Source: Vibrio sp. HI00D65 (lineage in GTDB: Bacteria > Pseudomonadota > Gammaproteobacteria > Enterobacterales > Vibrionaceae). Taken from it: DNA of 64,000 nucleotides. Where the stretch lies: positions 62,001 to 126,000 of the forward strand of contig NZ_LWEH01000159.1 of NCBI RefSeq assembly GCF_001635455.1, read 5' to 3'. Numbering within the stretch: the first letter of the stretch is position 1; every line of letters starts with the position of its first letter. The notes beneath the pieces are model-generated. The model was not told where the DNA came from. It did no database searches and was given only the letters and a program-made list of their open reading frames with translations. Both the position numbers and the translations under genes were made by a program. Below are positions 37,918 through 53,303 of this stretch, piece after piece.

Positions 37918-38181
37918 ATGATTATCGAATTTGAAGAAAAACTACTTGAAGTAATTGATGCTCGTATTGAAAACGCATCAGACGACGAACTGTTTGCGGG
38001 TGGTTACTTACGTGGTCATATCTCTCTTTCAGTGGCTTCATGTGAAGAAGAAGGCATAGAAGATTTGGCAGAGGTGAAAGCGCGTATTGAGAAGAGCCTA
38101 GATGATGCTCGCTCTGAACTCACACCAGCAGATCGCACTATTGTGAATGACCTTTGGGTTGAGCTGCAAAACCAAGCTTAA
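37918..38181 (+). CDS. yfcL: YfcL-family protein
   Basis: An 87-aa acidic cytoplasmic protein of the YfcL family, function unknown. IIEFEEKLLEVIDARI, GGYLRGHISLSVASCE and TPADRTIVNDLWVELQ are typical stretches. It starts 9 bp after epmC, so the two are co-transcribed. Confidence 0.9.
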   Translation: MIIEFEEKLLEVIDARIENASDDELFAGGYLRGHISLSVASCEEEGIEDLAEVKARIEKSLDDARSELTPADRTIVNDLWVELQNQA

Positions 38182-38346
38182 TTCCTGGTGATACCTGCTC
38201 AGTCCCTTCCTTTCCATTCTGCTGAGCATTGAAGTTTGAGACTCATTCGAAATTTTTGAATGAGTCTGTTCAATCCTTGTGATGGTTCCATTTTCTGACT
38301 ACGTTATTCTGATCCCACTTAACGAGATTACAGAAAGGATTACATC

Positions 38347-38868
38347 ATGAAAGTTATCGCATTCGGCGCAAGCACAAGCTCTACCTCTATCAACAAAACA
38401 CTAGCAACTTACGCAGCTAACTTGATTGAAGATGCTGTCGTAAAAGTTCTCGACATCAATGACTACAACGTTCCTATGTTCAGTGAAGACACGGAAAAAG
38501 AGATTGGCCAAGCTGAAGGTGCACAAGCATTTTTGCGTGACTTAGCAGAAGCGGACGCATTTGTGATCTCTTTCGCAGAGCACAATGGCCACTATCCAGC
38601 AGCGTACAAAAACCTATTTGACTGGGCGACACGTATTGAGCGTTCAGTATTTGGTGAGAAGCCTGCAGTATACCTAGCGACGTCTCCTGGCCCAGGTGGT
38701 GCGCAAACAGTACTTGGCGCGGCAACAGGTTCTGCACCGTACTTTGGCGGTAACGTAAAAGCCTCAGTTTCTGTACCAAGCTTCCACGATAACTTCGACT
38801 TTGAGTCCGGTGCTATCAGCAACGAAGAGGTCGCACAACAGATCAAAGAGGCCGTCGCTAAGCTTTAA
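38347..38868 (+). CDS. NADPH-dependent FMN reductase family protein
   Basis: A 173-aa flavodoxin-like protein. It has the FMN phosphate loop FGASTSSTSINKTL (about 6-19), the EHNGHYPAAYKNLFDWATR segment (about 79-97) that contacts flavin in this family, and a GPGGAQTVLGAA loop. Likely a quinone or azo-type flavin reductase; the substrate is unknown. AGAAAGGATTACATC gives a good ribosome site. Confidence 0.88.
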   Translation: MKVIAFGASTSSTSINKTLATYAANLIEDAVVKVLDINDYNVPMFSEDTEKEIGQAEGAQAFLRDLAEADAFVISFAEHNGHYPAAYKNLFDWATRIERSVFGEKPAVYLATSPGPGGAQTVLGAATGSAPYFGGNVKASVSVPSFHDNFDFESGAISNEEVAQQIKEAVAKL

Positions 38869-38927
38869 CTTCGCAATCAATACTTAAACCCAGTAAAGTC
38901 GTTTTGAAAGTTTAAGTGATCAGATAC

Positions 38928-38964
38928 AAAAAGCCCGAGAGACGCAGTGTCACTCGTGCTTTTT
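38928..38964. terminator. Bidirectional terminator FMN reductase/mnmC
   Basis: Stem AAAAAGCCCGAG/CTCGTGCTTTTT with one mismatch and T5 on both sides, between converging genes. Confidence 0.78.
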
Positions 38965-39005
38965 CATTGCAAATACTCTGAATTAACGAACGAGTAATCC
39001 GTCAG

Positions 39006-41084
39006 CTATTGATTGGCTTTCGCTTGTTTATCTGCAACCCACCCTGCTGTTAACGCCTTACCTTTACGCAGCCTACGTACCCACATTCTACTTGGGTGGA
39101 TGGCTTCCAGTACATCAGCTGGCAGAGGCAGTGGATCGCCACAGATTTGTGATGCTAAAACTTCTGCAAGTAAGGGAGCTGAGCTTAACCCTCGTGAGCC
39201 TAAACCGATAAAGCAGAATAGGTTAGGGAAGCTAGTGATAGTTTCAACATCGTCAACCGAGTCACGCTGTGGGTTAAATTTATGCAGATTTTGGTACTGC
39301 TCTTTAATGGCTTCAAAGTTACCAACGTTACCGACAAACGGAAGATGATCTCGGCTTACACTGCGGATACCTTGGCGCGCTAGGTTGCCACTGGTATCGA
39401 CTTCTTTTGTCCACGCTTGATTTGGCAGTGACCCATGAAGGCGCTCGCCATTGTGCTGTTGAACTTCAGCATCAAACTCTTGGTCGATGTTGGTTTTGTC
39501 GTAGTTCGCGCCAATGCAATGGTGTCCATTGTTTGGGTTTTGTGGTGTTAGGTAGCCATCAAAGCACAACACGGTTCTGAGTTTGCTAAGATTTTCCGTG
39601 GTTGGAATGTGGCTCACTTGACCTTTAACCGGAGTAAGAGGTACAGGTTGAGTTTGCTCAAATTGAGTGAACTTATGCCCGTTCGCAACCACTACTTGGT
39701 TATGCTTAGTTTGAATCTGACCTTGTGGTGTCTCAATCGTTAGTAGCCATTGTTGTTCAGCTTCGAGCCACTCTAGTTGAGTTACTTGATGTTGATAGTG
39801 TGTACTTACTTTATTGGTTTGTTCCAATTGACCAATAAGGCCTTGGGTAAGCTGAAGTGGGCTTAACCATCCACCTAGAGGAAAGTAGACGCTCTCTTTA
39901 TCAACGGGTAAACCGATCTTTTCGTTTGCTTGCTCTGGCGATAAACGCTGAATCAAATCGGTGTGGAAATTACCTTCCAACATGCGATTGAGCTTCTTAG
40001 TCGAACCCTCATCCCACATCAAAATGTTCACACCACACCAGTTATGATCGAATTCAATCGATGTTGCGGCTTGATTGATGAACTGGCGCGCAAACAACAA
40101 TCCAGGACTGAATATACGCGAAACGTTTGAGGTCGCTTCACTCAACAGCGGGTAAATCGCACCTTGGTTATTACCAGAGGCGTTACCTGCAGCTTGCTGG
40201 TGTTCACAGTAAAGTGTGATGTTCTTACCGCGGCGGCTCAGTGTTTTAGCCAATGCAGCACTGGCAACACCACCACCGATGATAGCTATGTCTAGTGAGT
40301 TACTGTGCTCTGATAGATCGTACCAAGGCTTGATATTGGTATGAGCACGTTTTTCGCCAAGTCGGCCTGCAATCATTTCACGCTTAGTACCAAAGCCTTT
40401 GACCTTCTTCATCTCAAAGCCAGCTTCAATCAAACCACGACGCACAAAACCAGCCGCGGTGAAAGTCGCACAGCTACAATCTTGCTTGGCCAGTTTTGCC
40501 ATGCCATTGAATAGGTTTTGGTTCCACATCTCTGGGTTTTTGCTTGGGGCGAATCCATCTAGGAACCATGCATCTACCAAACCTTGCTTTGGTGTAGGCA
40601 CGCTTGGCATACAGTCTTTGATATCGCCGAACCATAAATCCAATGTGATCGCACCATCGCCCAATACAATGCGGTGACATTCAGGCAGGGCGATAGGGTA
40701 GTGTTCTTGGAGTTGCGTCGCATACTCGGCTAATTCTGGCCACGCTAGGTGCGCTTTGATGAGATCCTCTTTGTTTAAAGGATATTTCTCAAAACTGATG
40801 AAATGTAATTCTTTGGTAATAGCTTGAGGGTTATCTTTAAGGAAAGCATCGAACCATTGCCAAACCGCAAGAAAGTTGAGGCCTGTACCAAAACCAGTTT
40901 CAGCGATCACAAAACGGCGCTGATCATGTTCAAGCCAACGCTCTGGAAGGTGGTTTTGCTTTAAAAAAACGTAACGAGTCTCTTCCAAACCATTTACGTT
41001 GGAGAAGTAAACATCGTCAAATTGGTCTGAAACTGGCGTGCCAGACTCATTCCATTCCAGCTCAGCATTAGTAATTGAAGTCAT
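39006..41084 (-). CDS. mnmC: MnmC, bifunctional tRNA wobble-uridine modification enzyme
   Basis: Completes mnm5s2U34 synthesis. The N-terminal methyltransferase domain (DUF752, [20 protein letters not shown] at the start, SAM site [11 protein letters not shown] about 63-73) methylates; the C-terminal FAD oxidoreductase ([17 protein letters not shown], about 268-284) removes the carboxymethyl group. The ATG at 41084 gives 692 aa and starts [12 protein letters not shown]. The open frame extends to 41156 without a family-like start. E. coli MnmC is 668 aa. Divergent from fabB, as in E. coli. Confidence 0.94.
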   Translation of the reverse strand: MTSITNAELEWNESGTPVSDQFDDVYFSNVNGLEETRYVFLKQNHLPERWLEHDQRRFVIAETGFGTGLNFLAVWQWFDAFLKDNPQAITKELHFISFEKYPLNKEDLIKAHLAWPELAEYATQLQEHYPIALPECHRIVLGDGAITLDLWFGDIKDCMPSVPTPKQGLVDAWFLDGFAPSKNPEMWNQNLFNGMAKLAKQDCSCATFTAAGFVRRGLIEAGFEMKKVKGFGTKREMIAGRLGEKRAHTNIKPWYDLSEHSNSLDIAIIGGGVASAALAKTLSRRGKNITLYCEHQQAAGNASGNNQGAIYPLLSEATSNVSRIFSPGLLFARQFINQAATSIEFDHNWCGVNILMWDEGSTKKLNRMLEGNFHTDLIQRLSPEQANEKIGLPVDKESVYFPLGGWLSPLQLTQGLIGQLEQTNKVSTHYQHQVTQLEWLEAEQQWLLTIETPQGQIQTKHNQVVVANGHKFTQFEQTQPVPLTPVKGQVSHIPTTENLSKLRTVLCFDGYLTPQNPNNGHHCIGANYDKTNIDQEFDAEVQQHNGERLHGSLPNQAWTKEVDTSGNLARQGIRSVSRDHLPFVGNVGNFEAIKEQYQNLHKFNPQRDSVDDVETITSFPNLFCFIGLGSRGLSSAPLLAEVLASQICGDPLPLPADVLEAIHPSRMWVRRLRKGKALTAGWVADKQAKANQ

Positions 41085-41212
41085 AAAATCTATCATTTTG
41101 TGATTTGAAGCGATATGTTGGTAGGGATTGTACGAATTTCTAGGAAAGCTGACCACTTTTGTTAGGCTTCTTAGTTATCATCTAGCTGAATTTAGAATTA
41201 TAGGAATGTCAC

Positions 41213-42424
41213 ATGAAACGAGTCGTAATCACCGGTATGGGTATTGTTTCAAGTATCGGTAACAACGTCGAAGAAGTTTTAGCATCACTGAAAGAGGGTA
41301 AATCTGGTATTACCGCTTCAGAGCAGTTCAAGGAAAATGGCTTACGCTCTCAAGTTTGGGGTAACCTTAAAATGAACCCTGCTGACCATATTGACCGCAA
41401 AAAGATGCGCTTTATGGGTGATGCAGCGGCATTCGCTTATCTTTCAATGGAGCAAGCAATTGCAGACGCTGGCCTAACAGAAGAGCAAGTATCTAATGAC
41501 CGCACGGGTATCGTTGCGGGTTCAGGTGGTGCTTCTTCTCTTAACCAAGTAAACGCAGTAGACATCATCCGTGAGAAAGGCGTTAAGCGTGTTGGTCCAT
41601 ACATGGTTCCACGTACAATGGCTTCAACGGTTTCTGCTTGTCTAGCAACTCCTTTCAAAATTCGTGGTGTGAACTACTCTATGAGTTCTGCATGTGCAAC
41701 ATCTGCACACTGTATTGGTCACGCAATGGAGCTTATCCAACTCGGTAAGCAAGACGTAGTATTCGCTGGTGGCGGTGAAGAGCTAGATTGGTCTCTGACT
41801 ATGATGTTCGACGCAATGGGCGCACTTTCTACTAAGTACAACGATACTCCTGAGCTAGCTTCTCGTACTTACGATGCAGACCGTGACGGTTTCGTTATCT
41901 CTGGTGGCGGCGGCATGCTAGTTATCGAAGAACTTGAGCACGCTAAAGCTCGTGGCGCGAAAATCTACGGTGAGATCGTAGGCTACGGCGCAACTTCAGA
42001 CGGTTACGACATGGTTGCGCCTTCTGGTGAAGGCGCGGTTCGTTGTATGAAGATGGCAATGCAAAACGTTGATGGCGTTGATTACGTGAACACTCACGGT
42101 ACTTCAACTCCAGTTGGTGACGTGAAAGAGCTAGGTGCTATCCAAGAAGTATTTGGTGGCAACAGCCCAGCAATTTCGGCAACTAAAGCGATGACAGGTC
42201 ACGCTCTAGGTGCAGCTGGTGTACACGAAGCGATTTACTCAACGCTAATGCTAGACAACGGCTTCATCGCTCCAAGCATTAACGTTTCTAACCTAGACGA
42301 AGCAGCTGCTGGCCTAGACATCGTAACTGAAGCTCGCGAACAAGAGCTAACAACAGTTATGTCTAACAGCTTTGGTTTCGGCGGTACGAACGCAACGCTA
42401 GTAATCAAAAAATACCAAGCTTAA
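41213..42424 (+). CDS. fabB: FabB, beta-ketoacyl-ACP synthase I
   Basis: Elongating condensing enzyme needed for unsaturated fatty acid synthesis. The 403-aa protein has the Cys-His-His triad: [11 protein letters not shown] (Cys near 161), [11 protein letters not shown] (His near 298) and [13 protein letters not shown] (His near 333). The typical start [17 protein letters not shown] follows AGGAATGTCAC. Its long 3' UTR resembles the source of the FarS sRNA. Confidence 0.97.
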   Translation: MKRVVITGMGIVSSIGNNVEEVLASLKEGKSGITASEQFKENGLRSQVWGNLKMNPADHIDRKKMRFMGDAAAFAYLSMEQAIADAGLTEEQVSNDRTGIVAGSGGASSLNQVNAVDIIREKGVKRVGPYMVPRTMASTVSACLATPFKIRGVNYSMSSACATSAHCIGHAMELIQLGKQDVVFAGGGEELDWSLTMMFDAMGALSTKYNDTPELASRTYDADRDGFVISGGGGMLVIEELEHAKARGAKIYGEIVGYGATSDGYDMVAPSGEGAVRCMKMAMQNVDGVDYVNTHGTSTPVGDVKELGAIQEVFGGNSPAISATKAMTGHALGAAGVHEAIYSTLMLDNGFIAPSINVSNLDEAAAGLDIVTEAREQELTTVMSNSFGFGGTNATLVIKKYQA

Positions 42425-42599
42425 TTAGGCTTGAGTTAGATAGACAAAGGTTAATTGTTAACGGGTGACGCGAGTGCAGTTTCAACACGCACAGGAAACC
42501 CATTAACCATGACCCACAGAACAAAGCTTTCTGAACACAGGTTTAGAAATGGAAAGGTTTCCAGAGCTTGATCAGTAGTGGCTTTGGTTAGTACTGGTC

Positions 42600-42690
42600 G
42601 AACAGACGCAGACTCTGTCTCCTGGAGAGCGAGATAGGATCCTTTTGTTCTGGATGTTTGCCCGATTGTTAATTCAATCGGGCATTTTTC
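42600..42690 (+). ncRNA. farS: Candidate FarS-like 3'-UTR sRNA of fabB
   Basis: In V. cholerae FarS is cut from the fabB 3' UTR by RNase E and represses fadE, linking synthesis to breakdown of fatty acids. Here fabB also has a long 3' UTR ending in a strong hairpin terminator, as a FarS precursor would. The 5' end given is a guess. I identify it by position and terminator, not by a remembered sequence. Confidence 0.5.
42659..42690 (+). terminator. Terminator of fabB/FarS
   Basis: A perfect 10-bp stem TGCCCGATTG/CAATCGGGCA with loop TTAATT and TTTTT after it. It lies about 235 bp after fabB, an unusually long 3' UTR. Confidence 0.92.
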
Positions 42691-42853
42691 GTTTTAGGCT
42701 TGAGTAGTAAAAGCTGATTAGGAATCTATCCTTATCTCAACAAGCCTTTATTCATAATGTATTCCATTTGTTACTCGACACCGTGTGTGGAATTTTGCAC
42801 AATCATTTCAATTCACATTTAGGTCGATAGACCCCAACAAAAGTACTCGCCAA

Positions 42854-43987
42854 ATGAAAATCTTAATCGACGAAAACATGCCTTACGCTGAAGCGCTTTT
42901 TAGCCAGCTAGGTGACGTGACAATGAAGTCTGGTCGCACATTAACTGCGGACGATCTGGTTGACGTAGACGCACTGATGATTCGCTCTGTCACCAAGGTG
43001 AACGAAGAATTAATTAGCAAAGCCAATAAACTGAAGTTTGTCGGTACCGCGACGGCGGGTATGGATCACGTCGACCAAGAATTGATGAAAGAGCGTGGCA
43101 TTTTCTTTACTGCGGCACCGGGCTGTAACAAAGTGGGTGTGGCTGAATATGCGTTCAGTGCGATGATGGTTCTTGCGCAGCAACAAGGCTTCTCTGTGTT
43201 TGATAAAACAGTCGGCATTATTGGCTGTGGCCAAGTGGGTAGCTACTTAGCAAAATGCCTTGAAGGTATTGGTATTAAGGTTCTATTGAACGACCCTCTT
43301 AAACAGCAAGAGGGCGACACTCGTGAGTTTACTGAACTAGAAACTCTGCTTGAGCAATCAGATGTGATTACTCTGCATACTCCGATCACGAGAACGGGTG
43401 AGTTCCCAACCCATCATTTGATCAACGAGCAAGTGCTGAATAAGTTACGTGCTGACCAGATCCTAATTAATGCGGCTCGTGGCCCTGTGGTTGATAACCA
43501 AGCATTAAAAGCTCGTCTGCAAAAAGCTGATGGTTTCACAGCCGTCCTTGATGTATTTGAGTTTGAACCTGAAGTGGACATGGAACTGCTCCCCTTACTT
43601 GCTTTCGCAACACCTCACGTAGCGGGCTACGGTCTAGAGGGCAAAGCTCGCGGTACTACGATGATCTTTAACAGCTATTGTGAGTTCTTGGGTAGTGAAC
43701 AACGCGCTTACGCGAGCGATCTATTGCCGACAGCGCCTGTACCTCAAATGCAATTAGATAGAGCTTGGGACGAAGCAACACTGCACAATTTGACTCAGTT
43801 GATCTATGATGTGCGCAAAGACGATGCCTTATTCCGTCGCAATATCGCTACGCCAGGTTCTTTTGACAAGATGCGTAAAGAGTATTGGGACCGCAGAGAG
43901 TACAGTGCAGTCGAGTTAACAGGTGATGATTCTTGTAATCTAGCACCGTTAGCTAAACTCGGTTTTATGGTAAAGCCAACTTTATAA
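42854..43987 (+). CDS. pdxB: Erythronate-4-phosphate dehydrogenase
   Basis: Second step of DXP-dependent pyridoxal phosphate synthesis. The ATG at 42854 gives 377 aa (E. coli PdxB 378) and starts [19 protein letters not shown]-binding motif [17 protein letters not shown] (about 117-133), catalytic region [13 protein letters not shown], and [14 protein letters not shown] with the catalytic histidine. The open frame extends to 42785 without support. It is 12 bp before asd. Confidence 0.95.
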   Translation: MKILIDENMPYAEALFSQLGDVTMKSGRTLTADDLVDVDALMIRSVTKVNEELISKANKLKFVGTATAGMDHVDQELMKERGIFFTAAPGCNKVGVAEYAFSAMMVLAQQQGFSVFDKTVGIIGCGQVGSYLAKCLEGIGIKVLLNDPLKQQEGDTREFTELETLLEQSDVITLHTPITRTGEFPTHHLINEQVLNKLRADQILINAARGPVVDNQALKARLQKADGFTAVLDVFEFEPEVDMELLPLLAFATPHVAGYGLEGKARGTTMIFNSYCEFLGSEQRAYASDLLPTAPVPQMQLDRAWDEATLHNLTQLIYDVRKDDALFRRNIATPGSFDKMRKEYWDRREYSAVELTGDDSCNLAPLAKLGFMVKPTL

Positions 43988-43999
43988 AAGAGAGAAACA

Positions 44000-45013
44000 A
44001 TGAGCCAAGAATTTAATATTGCTATTTTAGGTGCGACTGGTGCGGTTGGTGAAACCATTCTTGAAGTGCTTAAAGAGCGTAAATTCCCTATCGGTGAACT
44101 GCACTTACTAGCAAGTGAACGTAGTGAAGGTAAAACTTACCGCTTTAATGGTAAGACGATACAAGTGCAGAACGTAGCAGACTTCGATTGGTCTCAAGTT
44201 CATATCGCATTTTTCTCTGCTGGTGGCGACCTTTCTGAACAATGGGCGCCAGTTGCTGCGGATGAAGGTGTTGTTGTTATCGACAACACATCTAAGTTCC
44301 GCTACGAATATGATGTTCCACTGGTTGTGCCGGAAGTGAACCCAGAAGCAATTGCTGAGTTCCGTAACCGCAACATCATTGCGAACCCAAACTGTTCAAC
44401 GATTCAAATGTTGGTTGCGCTTAAGCCAATTCACGATGAAGTCGGCCTAGAGCGTATCAACGTGTCGACTTACCAATCGGTGTCAGGTGCAGGCAAAACG
44501 GGTATCGATGAGCTTGCTGGTCAAACCGCTAAGCTTCTGAATGGTATGCCAGCTGAAAACTCAGTATTCCCACAGCAGATCGCGTTCAACTGTATCCCTC
44601 AAATTGATGAGTTTACGGAAAACGGCTACACACGCGAAGAGATGAAGATGGTTTGGGAAACACAAAAAATCTTTAACGACTCTTCAATTACTGTGAACCC
44701 AACGTGTGTTCGTGTACCGGTGTTCTACGGCCACGCAGAATCTCTGCACGTGGAGACTCGCTCTCCAATCGGTGCTGAGCAAGTGGTTCAATTGCTAGAG
44801 AACACAGAAGGTGTTGAAGTTTTCCACGGTATGGAATTCCCAACACAAGTACGTGATGCTGGTGGTAAAGACCACGTAATGGTAGGTCGTATTCGTAACG
44901 ACATCAGCCATCATAGTGGCATCAACATGTGGGTAGTTGCAGATAACGTTCGTAAGGGCGCAGCGACAAACGCAGTTCAAATCGCTGAAGTTCTGATTCG
45001 CGATTACTTCTAA
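44000..45013 (+). CDS. asd: Aspartate-semialdehyde dehydrogenase
   Basis: Reduces aspartyl phosphate in the Lys/Thr/Met/DAP pathway. The 337-aa protein has NADP-binding ILGATGAVGETILEVL (about 9-24) and the catalytic cysteine in ANPNCSTIQM (about 128-137), plus YQSVSGAGKTGIDELAGQT (about 157-175) and the histidine stretch RVPVFYGHAESLHVE. In E. coli the gene at this place is usg, an inactive-looking relative; here the active-site cysteine is kept. AGAGAGAAAC precedes the ATG. Confidence 0.93.
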   Translation: MSQEFNIAILGATGAVGETILEVLKERKFPIGELHLLASERSEGKTYRFNGKTIQVQNVADFDWSQVHIAFFSAGGDLSEQWAPVAADEGVVVIDNTSKFRYEYDVPLVVPEVNPEAIAEFRNRNIIANPNCSTIQMLVALKPIHDEVGLERINVSTYQSVSGAGKTGIDELAGQTAKLLNGMPAENSVFPQQIAFNCIPQIDEFTENGYTREEMKMVWETQKIFNDSSITVNPTCVRVPVFYGHAESLHVETRSPIGAEQVVQLLENTEGVEVFHGMEFPTQVRDAGGKDHVMVGRIRNDISHHSGINMWVVADNVRKGAATNAVQIAEVLIRDYF

Positions 45014-45033
45014 GCCTTACCGCTTTGATAAAC

Positions 45034-45062
45034 AAGCCTCACTCTTTGGTGGGGCTTTTTTA
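45034..45062 (+). terminator. Terminator after asd
   Basis: Stem AAGCCTCAC/GTGGGGCTT with a short loop, followed by Ts, 20 bp after the stop. Confidence 0.85.
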
Positions 45063-45221
45063 ATCGATTAAAAATATTGTTGGTCAAATTGTGTGAAATT
45101 GCTGCGAATATTGTCGCTGCAACACATTTTTTGTTTTCATTTCTATAGTTTTACGTCATTTATCCGATATATTTAATAGATCATCACATTATCCGAATTT
45201 AAGCACCTAGCTGAGCCTTTT

Positions 45222-49952
<4,731 letters not shown>

Positions 49953-49966
49953 ACTGGACGAGATAT

Positions 49967-49997
49967 AAAGGGTAGCATTGGCTATCCTTTATTTTTT
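49967..49997 (+). terminator. Terminator after hubP
   Basis: A 10-bp stem AAAGGGTAGC/GCTATCCTTT (one G-T pair) with loop ATTG, then ATTTTTT. Confidence 0.85.
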
Positions 49998-50098
49998 GGC
50001 GAGTCGTTCTTTTAATATTATAGATTTAGTCCCTTCCTATTTGGGATAGCACTCATTTCCGTATATACTTCTCGCCCATTTTCAAAGAGAACAAGAAC

Positions 50099-50893
50099 AT
50101 GAAAATTGCTTTAGGTATTGAATATAACGGTACCCACTACTTTGGTTGGCAGCGCCAACGAGACGTGAAAAGTGTCCAAGAAGAATTGGAAAAGGCTCTT
50201 TCGGTTGTCGCAAATCACCCAGTAGAAGTTCAATGTGCAGGACGAACGGATGCCGGTGTTCACGGTACGGGACAAGTCGTTCACTTTGAAACCAATGTCG
50301 ACCGCAAAATGGTAGCATGGACAATGGGTGCAAATGCCAATATGCCTAAGGACATCGCTGTTCGTTGGGCAACAGAAGTGAATGAAGATTTTCATGCTCG
50401 CTTCTCTGCAACAGCGCGCCGTTACCGCTATATCATTTTGAACCATGCACTGCGTCCTGGAATCTTGAATTCAGGCGTGAGTCACTATCATGGTCATCTT
50501 GATGATAAAAAGATGCATGAGGCTGGTCAGTACCTGCTAGGTGAAAATGATTTCACATCGTTCAGAGCAACGCATTGTCAATCTCATAGCCCGTGGCGAA
50601 ACATGATTCACTTGAACGTGACTCGACATGGCCATTACATCGTCATTGATATTAAAGCGAATGCATTTGTACACCACATGGTGAGAAACATTACGGGTAG
50701 CCTAATTGCTGTCGGTAAAGGTGAACAGAAGCCAGAGTGGATTAAGTGGTTGCTTGAAGCGAAAGACCGTAAGTTGGCTGGAGCGACCGCTAAAGCTGAA
50801 GGTCTCTATTTAGTAGACGTGGATTATCCAGAAGAATTTGGTCTTCCAAGAGAGCCAATTGGTCCTCTGTTTCTTCCAGATAATTTGAACTAA
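50099..50893 (+). CDS. truA: tRNA pseudouridine synthase A
   Basis: Makes pseudouridine at positions 38-40 of the tRNA anticodon arm. The 264-aa protein has the catalytic aspartate in [18 protein letters not shown] (about 46-63) and the family stretches RYRYIILN and [13 protein letters not shown] (about 202-214). It lies between hubP and accD, the usual vibrio order. Confidence 0.97.
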   Translation: MKIALGIEYNGTHYFGWQRQRDVKSVQEELEKALSVVANHPVEVQCAGRTDAGVHGTGQVVHFETNVDRKMVAWTMGANANMPKDIAVRWATEVNEDFHARFSATARRYRYIILNHALRPGILNSGVSHYHGHLDDKKMHEAGQYLLGENDFTSFRATHCQSHSPWRNMIHLNVTRHGHYIVIDIKANAFVHHMVRNITGSLIAVGKGEQKPEWIKWLLEAKDRKLAGATAKAEGLYLVDVDYPEEFGLPREPIGPLFLPDNLN

Positions 50894-51068
50894 ATGTGGG
50901 ACTTAGGTTCAAAAAATATTGCGAAATCGTGCGTAAAATAGCTCAAGAAAATAGGTACAACCAGTTTTTTATCTACACTTGCTGTTTTATGTGCTTTAAT
51001 CTCCTCGCATAATTCCCAAATTTATTTCTTTCGCAATCAAGCGGAAGAATCGAAAGAAAAGGTCTTCC

Positions 51069-51995
51069 ATGAGTTGGCTTGAAAAGATTTTAGAAAAAAG
51101 CAACATCGTAACATCTCGTAAAGCGTCTATCCCTGAGGGTGTTTGGACTAAATGTACTTCTTGTGAGCAGGTGCTTTACCATGCTGAACTAGAGCGTAAC
51201 CTAGAAGTATGTCCAAAATGTGACCATCACATGCGCATGAAAGCACGTCGCCGCTTAGAAACATTCCTAGACAAAGGTGAGCGTGTTGAACTTGGTACTG
51301 ATCTTGAGCCGCAAGACAAACTGAAGTTCAAAGACTCTAAGCGTTATAAGGAGCGTATCTCTGCTGCTCAAAAGAACAGTGGTGAAACAGACGCACTTGT
51401 AGCAATGAAAGGTGAACTACTAGGTCTACCAATCGTAGCGTGTGCTTTTGAATTCTCATTCATGGGCGGTTCAATGGGCTCTGTAGTAGGTGCTCGTTTC
51501 GTTCGCGCTGTAGATGCTGCTATTGAAAACAACTGTGGTTTAGTTTGTTTCTCTGCAAGTGGTGGTGCGCGTATGCAAGAGGCACTAATGTCTCTAATGC
51601 AAATGGCAAAAACCAGTGCTGCACTTGAGCGTCTTTCTGCGAAAGGCCTGCCGTTCATTTCAGTAATGACTGACCCGACAATGGGTGGTGTTTCCGCAAG
51701 TTTAGCAATGCTTGGTGATATCAACATCGGTGAGCCAAAAGCACTTATCGGTTTTGCTGGTCGTCGTGTAATCGAGCAAACAGTACGTGAAGACCTACCT
51801 GAAGGTTTCCAACGTAGTGAGTTCCTACTAGACCACGGTGCTATCGATATGATCGTTGATCGTCGTGAAATGCGTCAGCGCGTAGCTAGTCTAGTTGCAA
51901 AAATGACCAATCAGCCTTCACCATTAGTAGTTTCTGTGAACGATTCACCGAATGAAGCTGCTTATGAAGTACCAGAAGCGCCAGAAAAAGGGTAA
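51069..51995 (+). CDS. accD: AccD, acetyl-CoA carboxylase carboxyltransferase beta subunit
   Basis: With AccA transfers CO2 from biotin to acetyl-CoA, the first step of fatty acid synthesis. The 308-aa protein has the N-terminal four-cysteine zinc ribbon (CTSCEQ and CPKCDHH, about 28-53), the crotonase-fold motif [21 protein letters not shown] (seen at about 158-178) and [12 protein letters not shown] (about 202-213). It starts [12 protein letters not shown] as in E. coli. Confidence 0.97.
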   Translation: MSWLEKILEKSNIVTSRKASIPEGVWTKCTSCEQVLYHAELERNLEVCPKCDHHMRMKARRRLETFLDKGERVELGTDLEPQDKLKFKDSKRYKERISAAQKNSGETDALVAMKGELLGLPIVACAFEFSFMGGSMGSVVGARFVRAVDAAIENNCGLVCFSASGGARMQEALMSLMQMAKTSAALERLSAKGLPFISVMTDPTMGGVSASLAMLGDINIGEPKALIGFAGRRVIEQTVREDLPEGFQRSEFLLDHGAIDMIVDRREMRQRVASLVAKMTNQPSPLVVSVNDSPNEAAYEVPEAPEKG

Positions 51996-52037
51996 AGTAC
52001 CTTCTAACAAACCAACTTTATTATGGTTACGAGTTAG

Positions 52038-53303
52038 ATGAGTCAACAACCTATTCCTCAAGCCACATCCTCTTTGGAGATGTGGCTTGATTATTTATCA
52101 AACATCCACACCAGTGCTATTGATCTTGGGCTAGACCGAGTTCAGGCCGTCGCCTCTAAGGCAAATCTTACCAAACCTGCGAAACACGTAATTACTGTTG
52201 CCGGAACCAATGGTAAAGGCTCAACGTGCGCACTGATGGAAGCCATTCTATTAGATGCGGGATACTCTGTTGGTGTCTACAGCTCTCCCCACTTAATTCG
52301 CTACAACGAACGTGTTCGTATCAACGGCCAAGATCTATCTGATGAAAAGATGGTTCAGTCTTTTGATTTTATTGAAAAAGAACGTGGTGAGATCAGCCTT
52401 AGTTTTTTCGAATACGGTACTTTGGCCGCGTTACGTGCTTTTCAAACGGAAGCGGTCGATGTTGTGTTGCTAGAAGTTGGTTTAGGTGGCCGCTTAGACG
52501 CAACCAACATTGTTGATCACGACGTTTCTGTGATTACGAGCTTGGCAGTAGACCACGTAGATTGGCTTGGTGATGACATCAATGTGATTGGCTTTGAGAA
52601 AGCGGGTATTTATCGTAGCGGTAAGCCAGCTATCTGTGGCCAACCTAAGCCGCCAGCGACGGTTGCTGCACATGCAGATGATATCAAAGCTGAGTTTTAT
52701 CAGGTCGGTATTCAATATACCTATGCTGTTGATGGCGATACGTGGAACTGGCATAGCGGTGCATTCCAACTGGAGTCGCTTCCTATCCCAACATTACCAC
52801 TCCCTAACGCGGCAACGGCATTGATGGCACTAGGCACATCAGAATTAGATATTAGCGATGTGAACGTGGTTAATGGTTTGAAGAACGCTCAGCTTCCTGG
52901 TCGAATGCAACAAATTAGCGACCAGCCTGTGATTGTGCTTGATGTGGCTCATAACCCACATTCAGCAGAATACTTTGCACAGCAAGTTACTAAAAAATAT
53001 GCGGGCAAGAACCTGCACGTTGTAGTCGCTATGCTTCATGACAAAGACATTCCAGCGACATTAGAAGTGTTAGCGCCAATTGCAGCACACTGGTACCCAG
53101 CTTCTTTACAAGGGCCACGTGCGGCAACGGCAGCTGAACTTTGTCAAAGCCTTCCTCAAGGTGTTGAGCAGCATACAAATCCGGTTGTGGCGTTTGAGGG
53201 GGCTCTAGCATCAGCGAAAGGTGAAGATGATGTCGTGTTGGTGGTCGGTTCTTTCCATACAGTAGGGGAAGTATTAGAGCATTGGCAGAAAAAAGGAAAC
53301 TAG
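52038..53303 (+). CDS. folC: FolC, dihydrofolate/folylpolyglutamate synthase
   Basis: Adds glutamate to dihydropteroate and folates. The 421-aa Mur-ligase-like protein has the ATP loop VAGTNGKGSTCALME (about 54-68), SSPHLIRYNERVRING (about 81-96), LLEVGLGGRLDATN (about 143-156) and DVAHNPHSAEYF (about 298-309). It lies 42 bp after accD and directly abuts dedD. Confidence 0.96.
   Translation: MSQQPIPQATSSLEMWLDYLSNIHTSAIDLGLDRVQAVASKANLTKPAKHVITVAGTNGKGSTCALMEAILLDAGYSVGVYSSPHLIRYNERVRINGQDLSDEKMVQSFDFIEKERGEISLSFFEYGTLAALRAFQTEAVDVVLLEVGLGGRLDATNIVDHDVSVITSLAVDHVDWLGDDINVIGFEKAGIYRSGKPAICGQPKPPATVAAHADDIKAEFYQVGIQYTYAVDGDTWNWHSGAFQLESLPIPTLPLPNAATALMALGTSELDISDVNVVNGLKNAQLPGRMQQISDQPVIVLDVAHNPHSAEYFAQQVTKKYAGKNLHVVVAMLHDKDIPATLEVLAPIAAHWYPASLQGPRAATAAELCQSLPQGVEQHTNPVVAFEGALASAKGEDDVVLVVGSFHTVGEVLEHWQKKGN

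Larger units (their letters stand above)
42425..42853. other. fabB 3' UTR and pdxB upstream region
   Basis: 429 bp without a gene. The first 265 bp, up to the terminator, is structure-rich: GGAAACC at 42494 can pair with GGTTTCC at 42556, with inner dyads around CAGAAC...GTTTAG. The rest carries the pdxB promoter. Confidence 0.6.
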
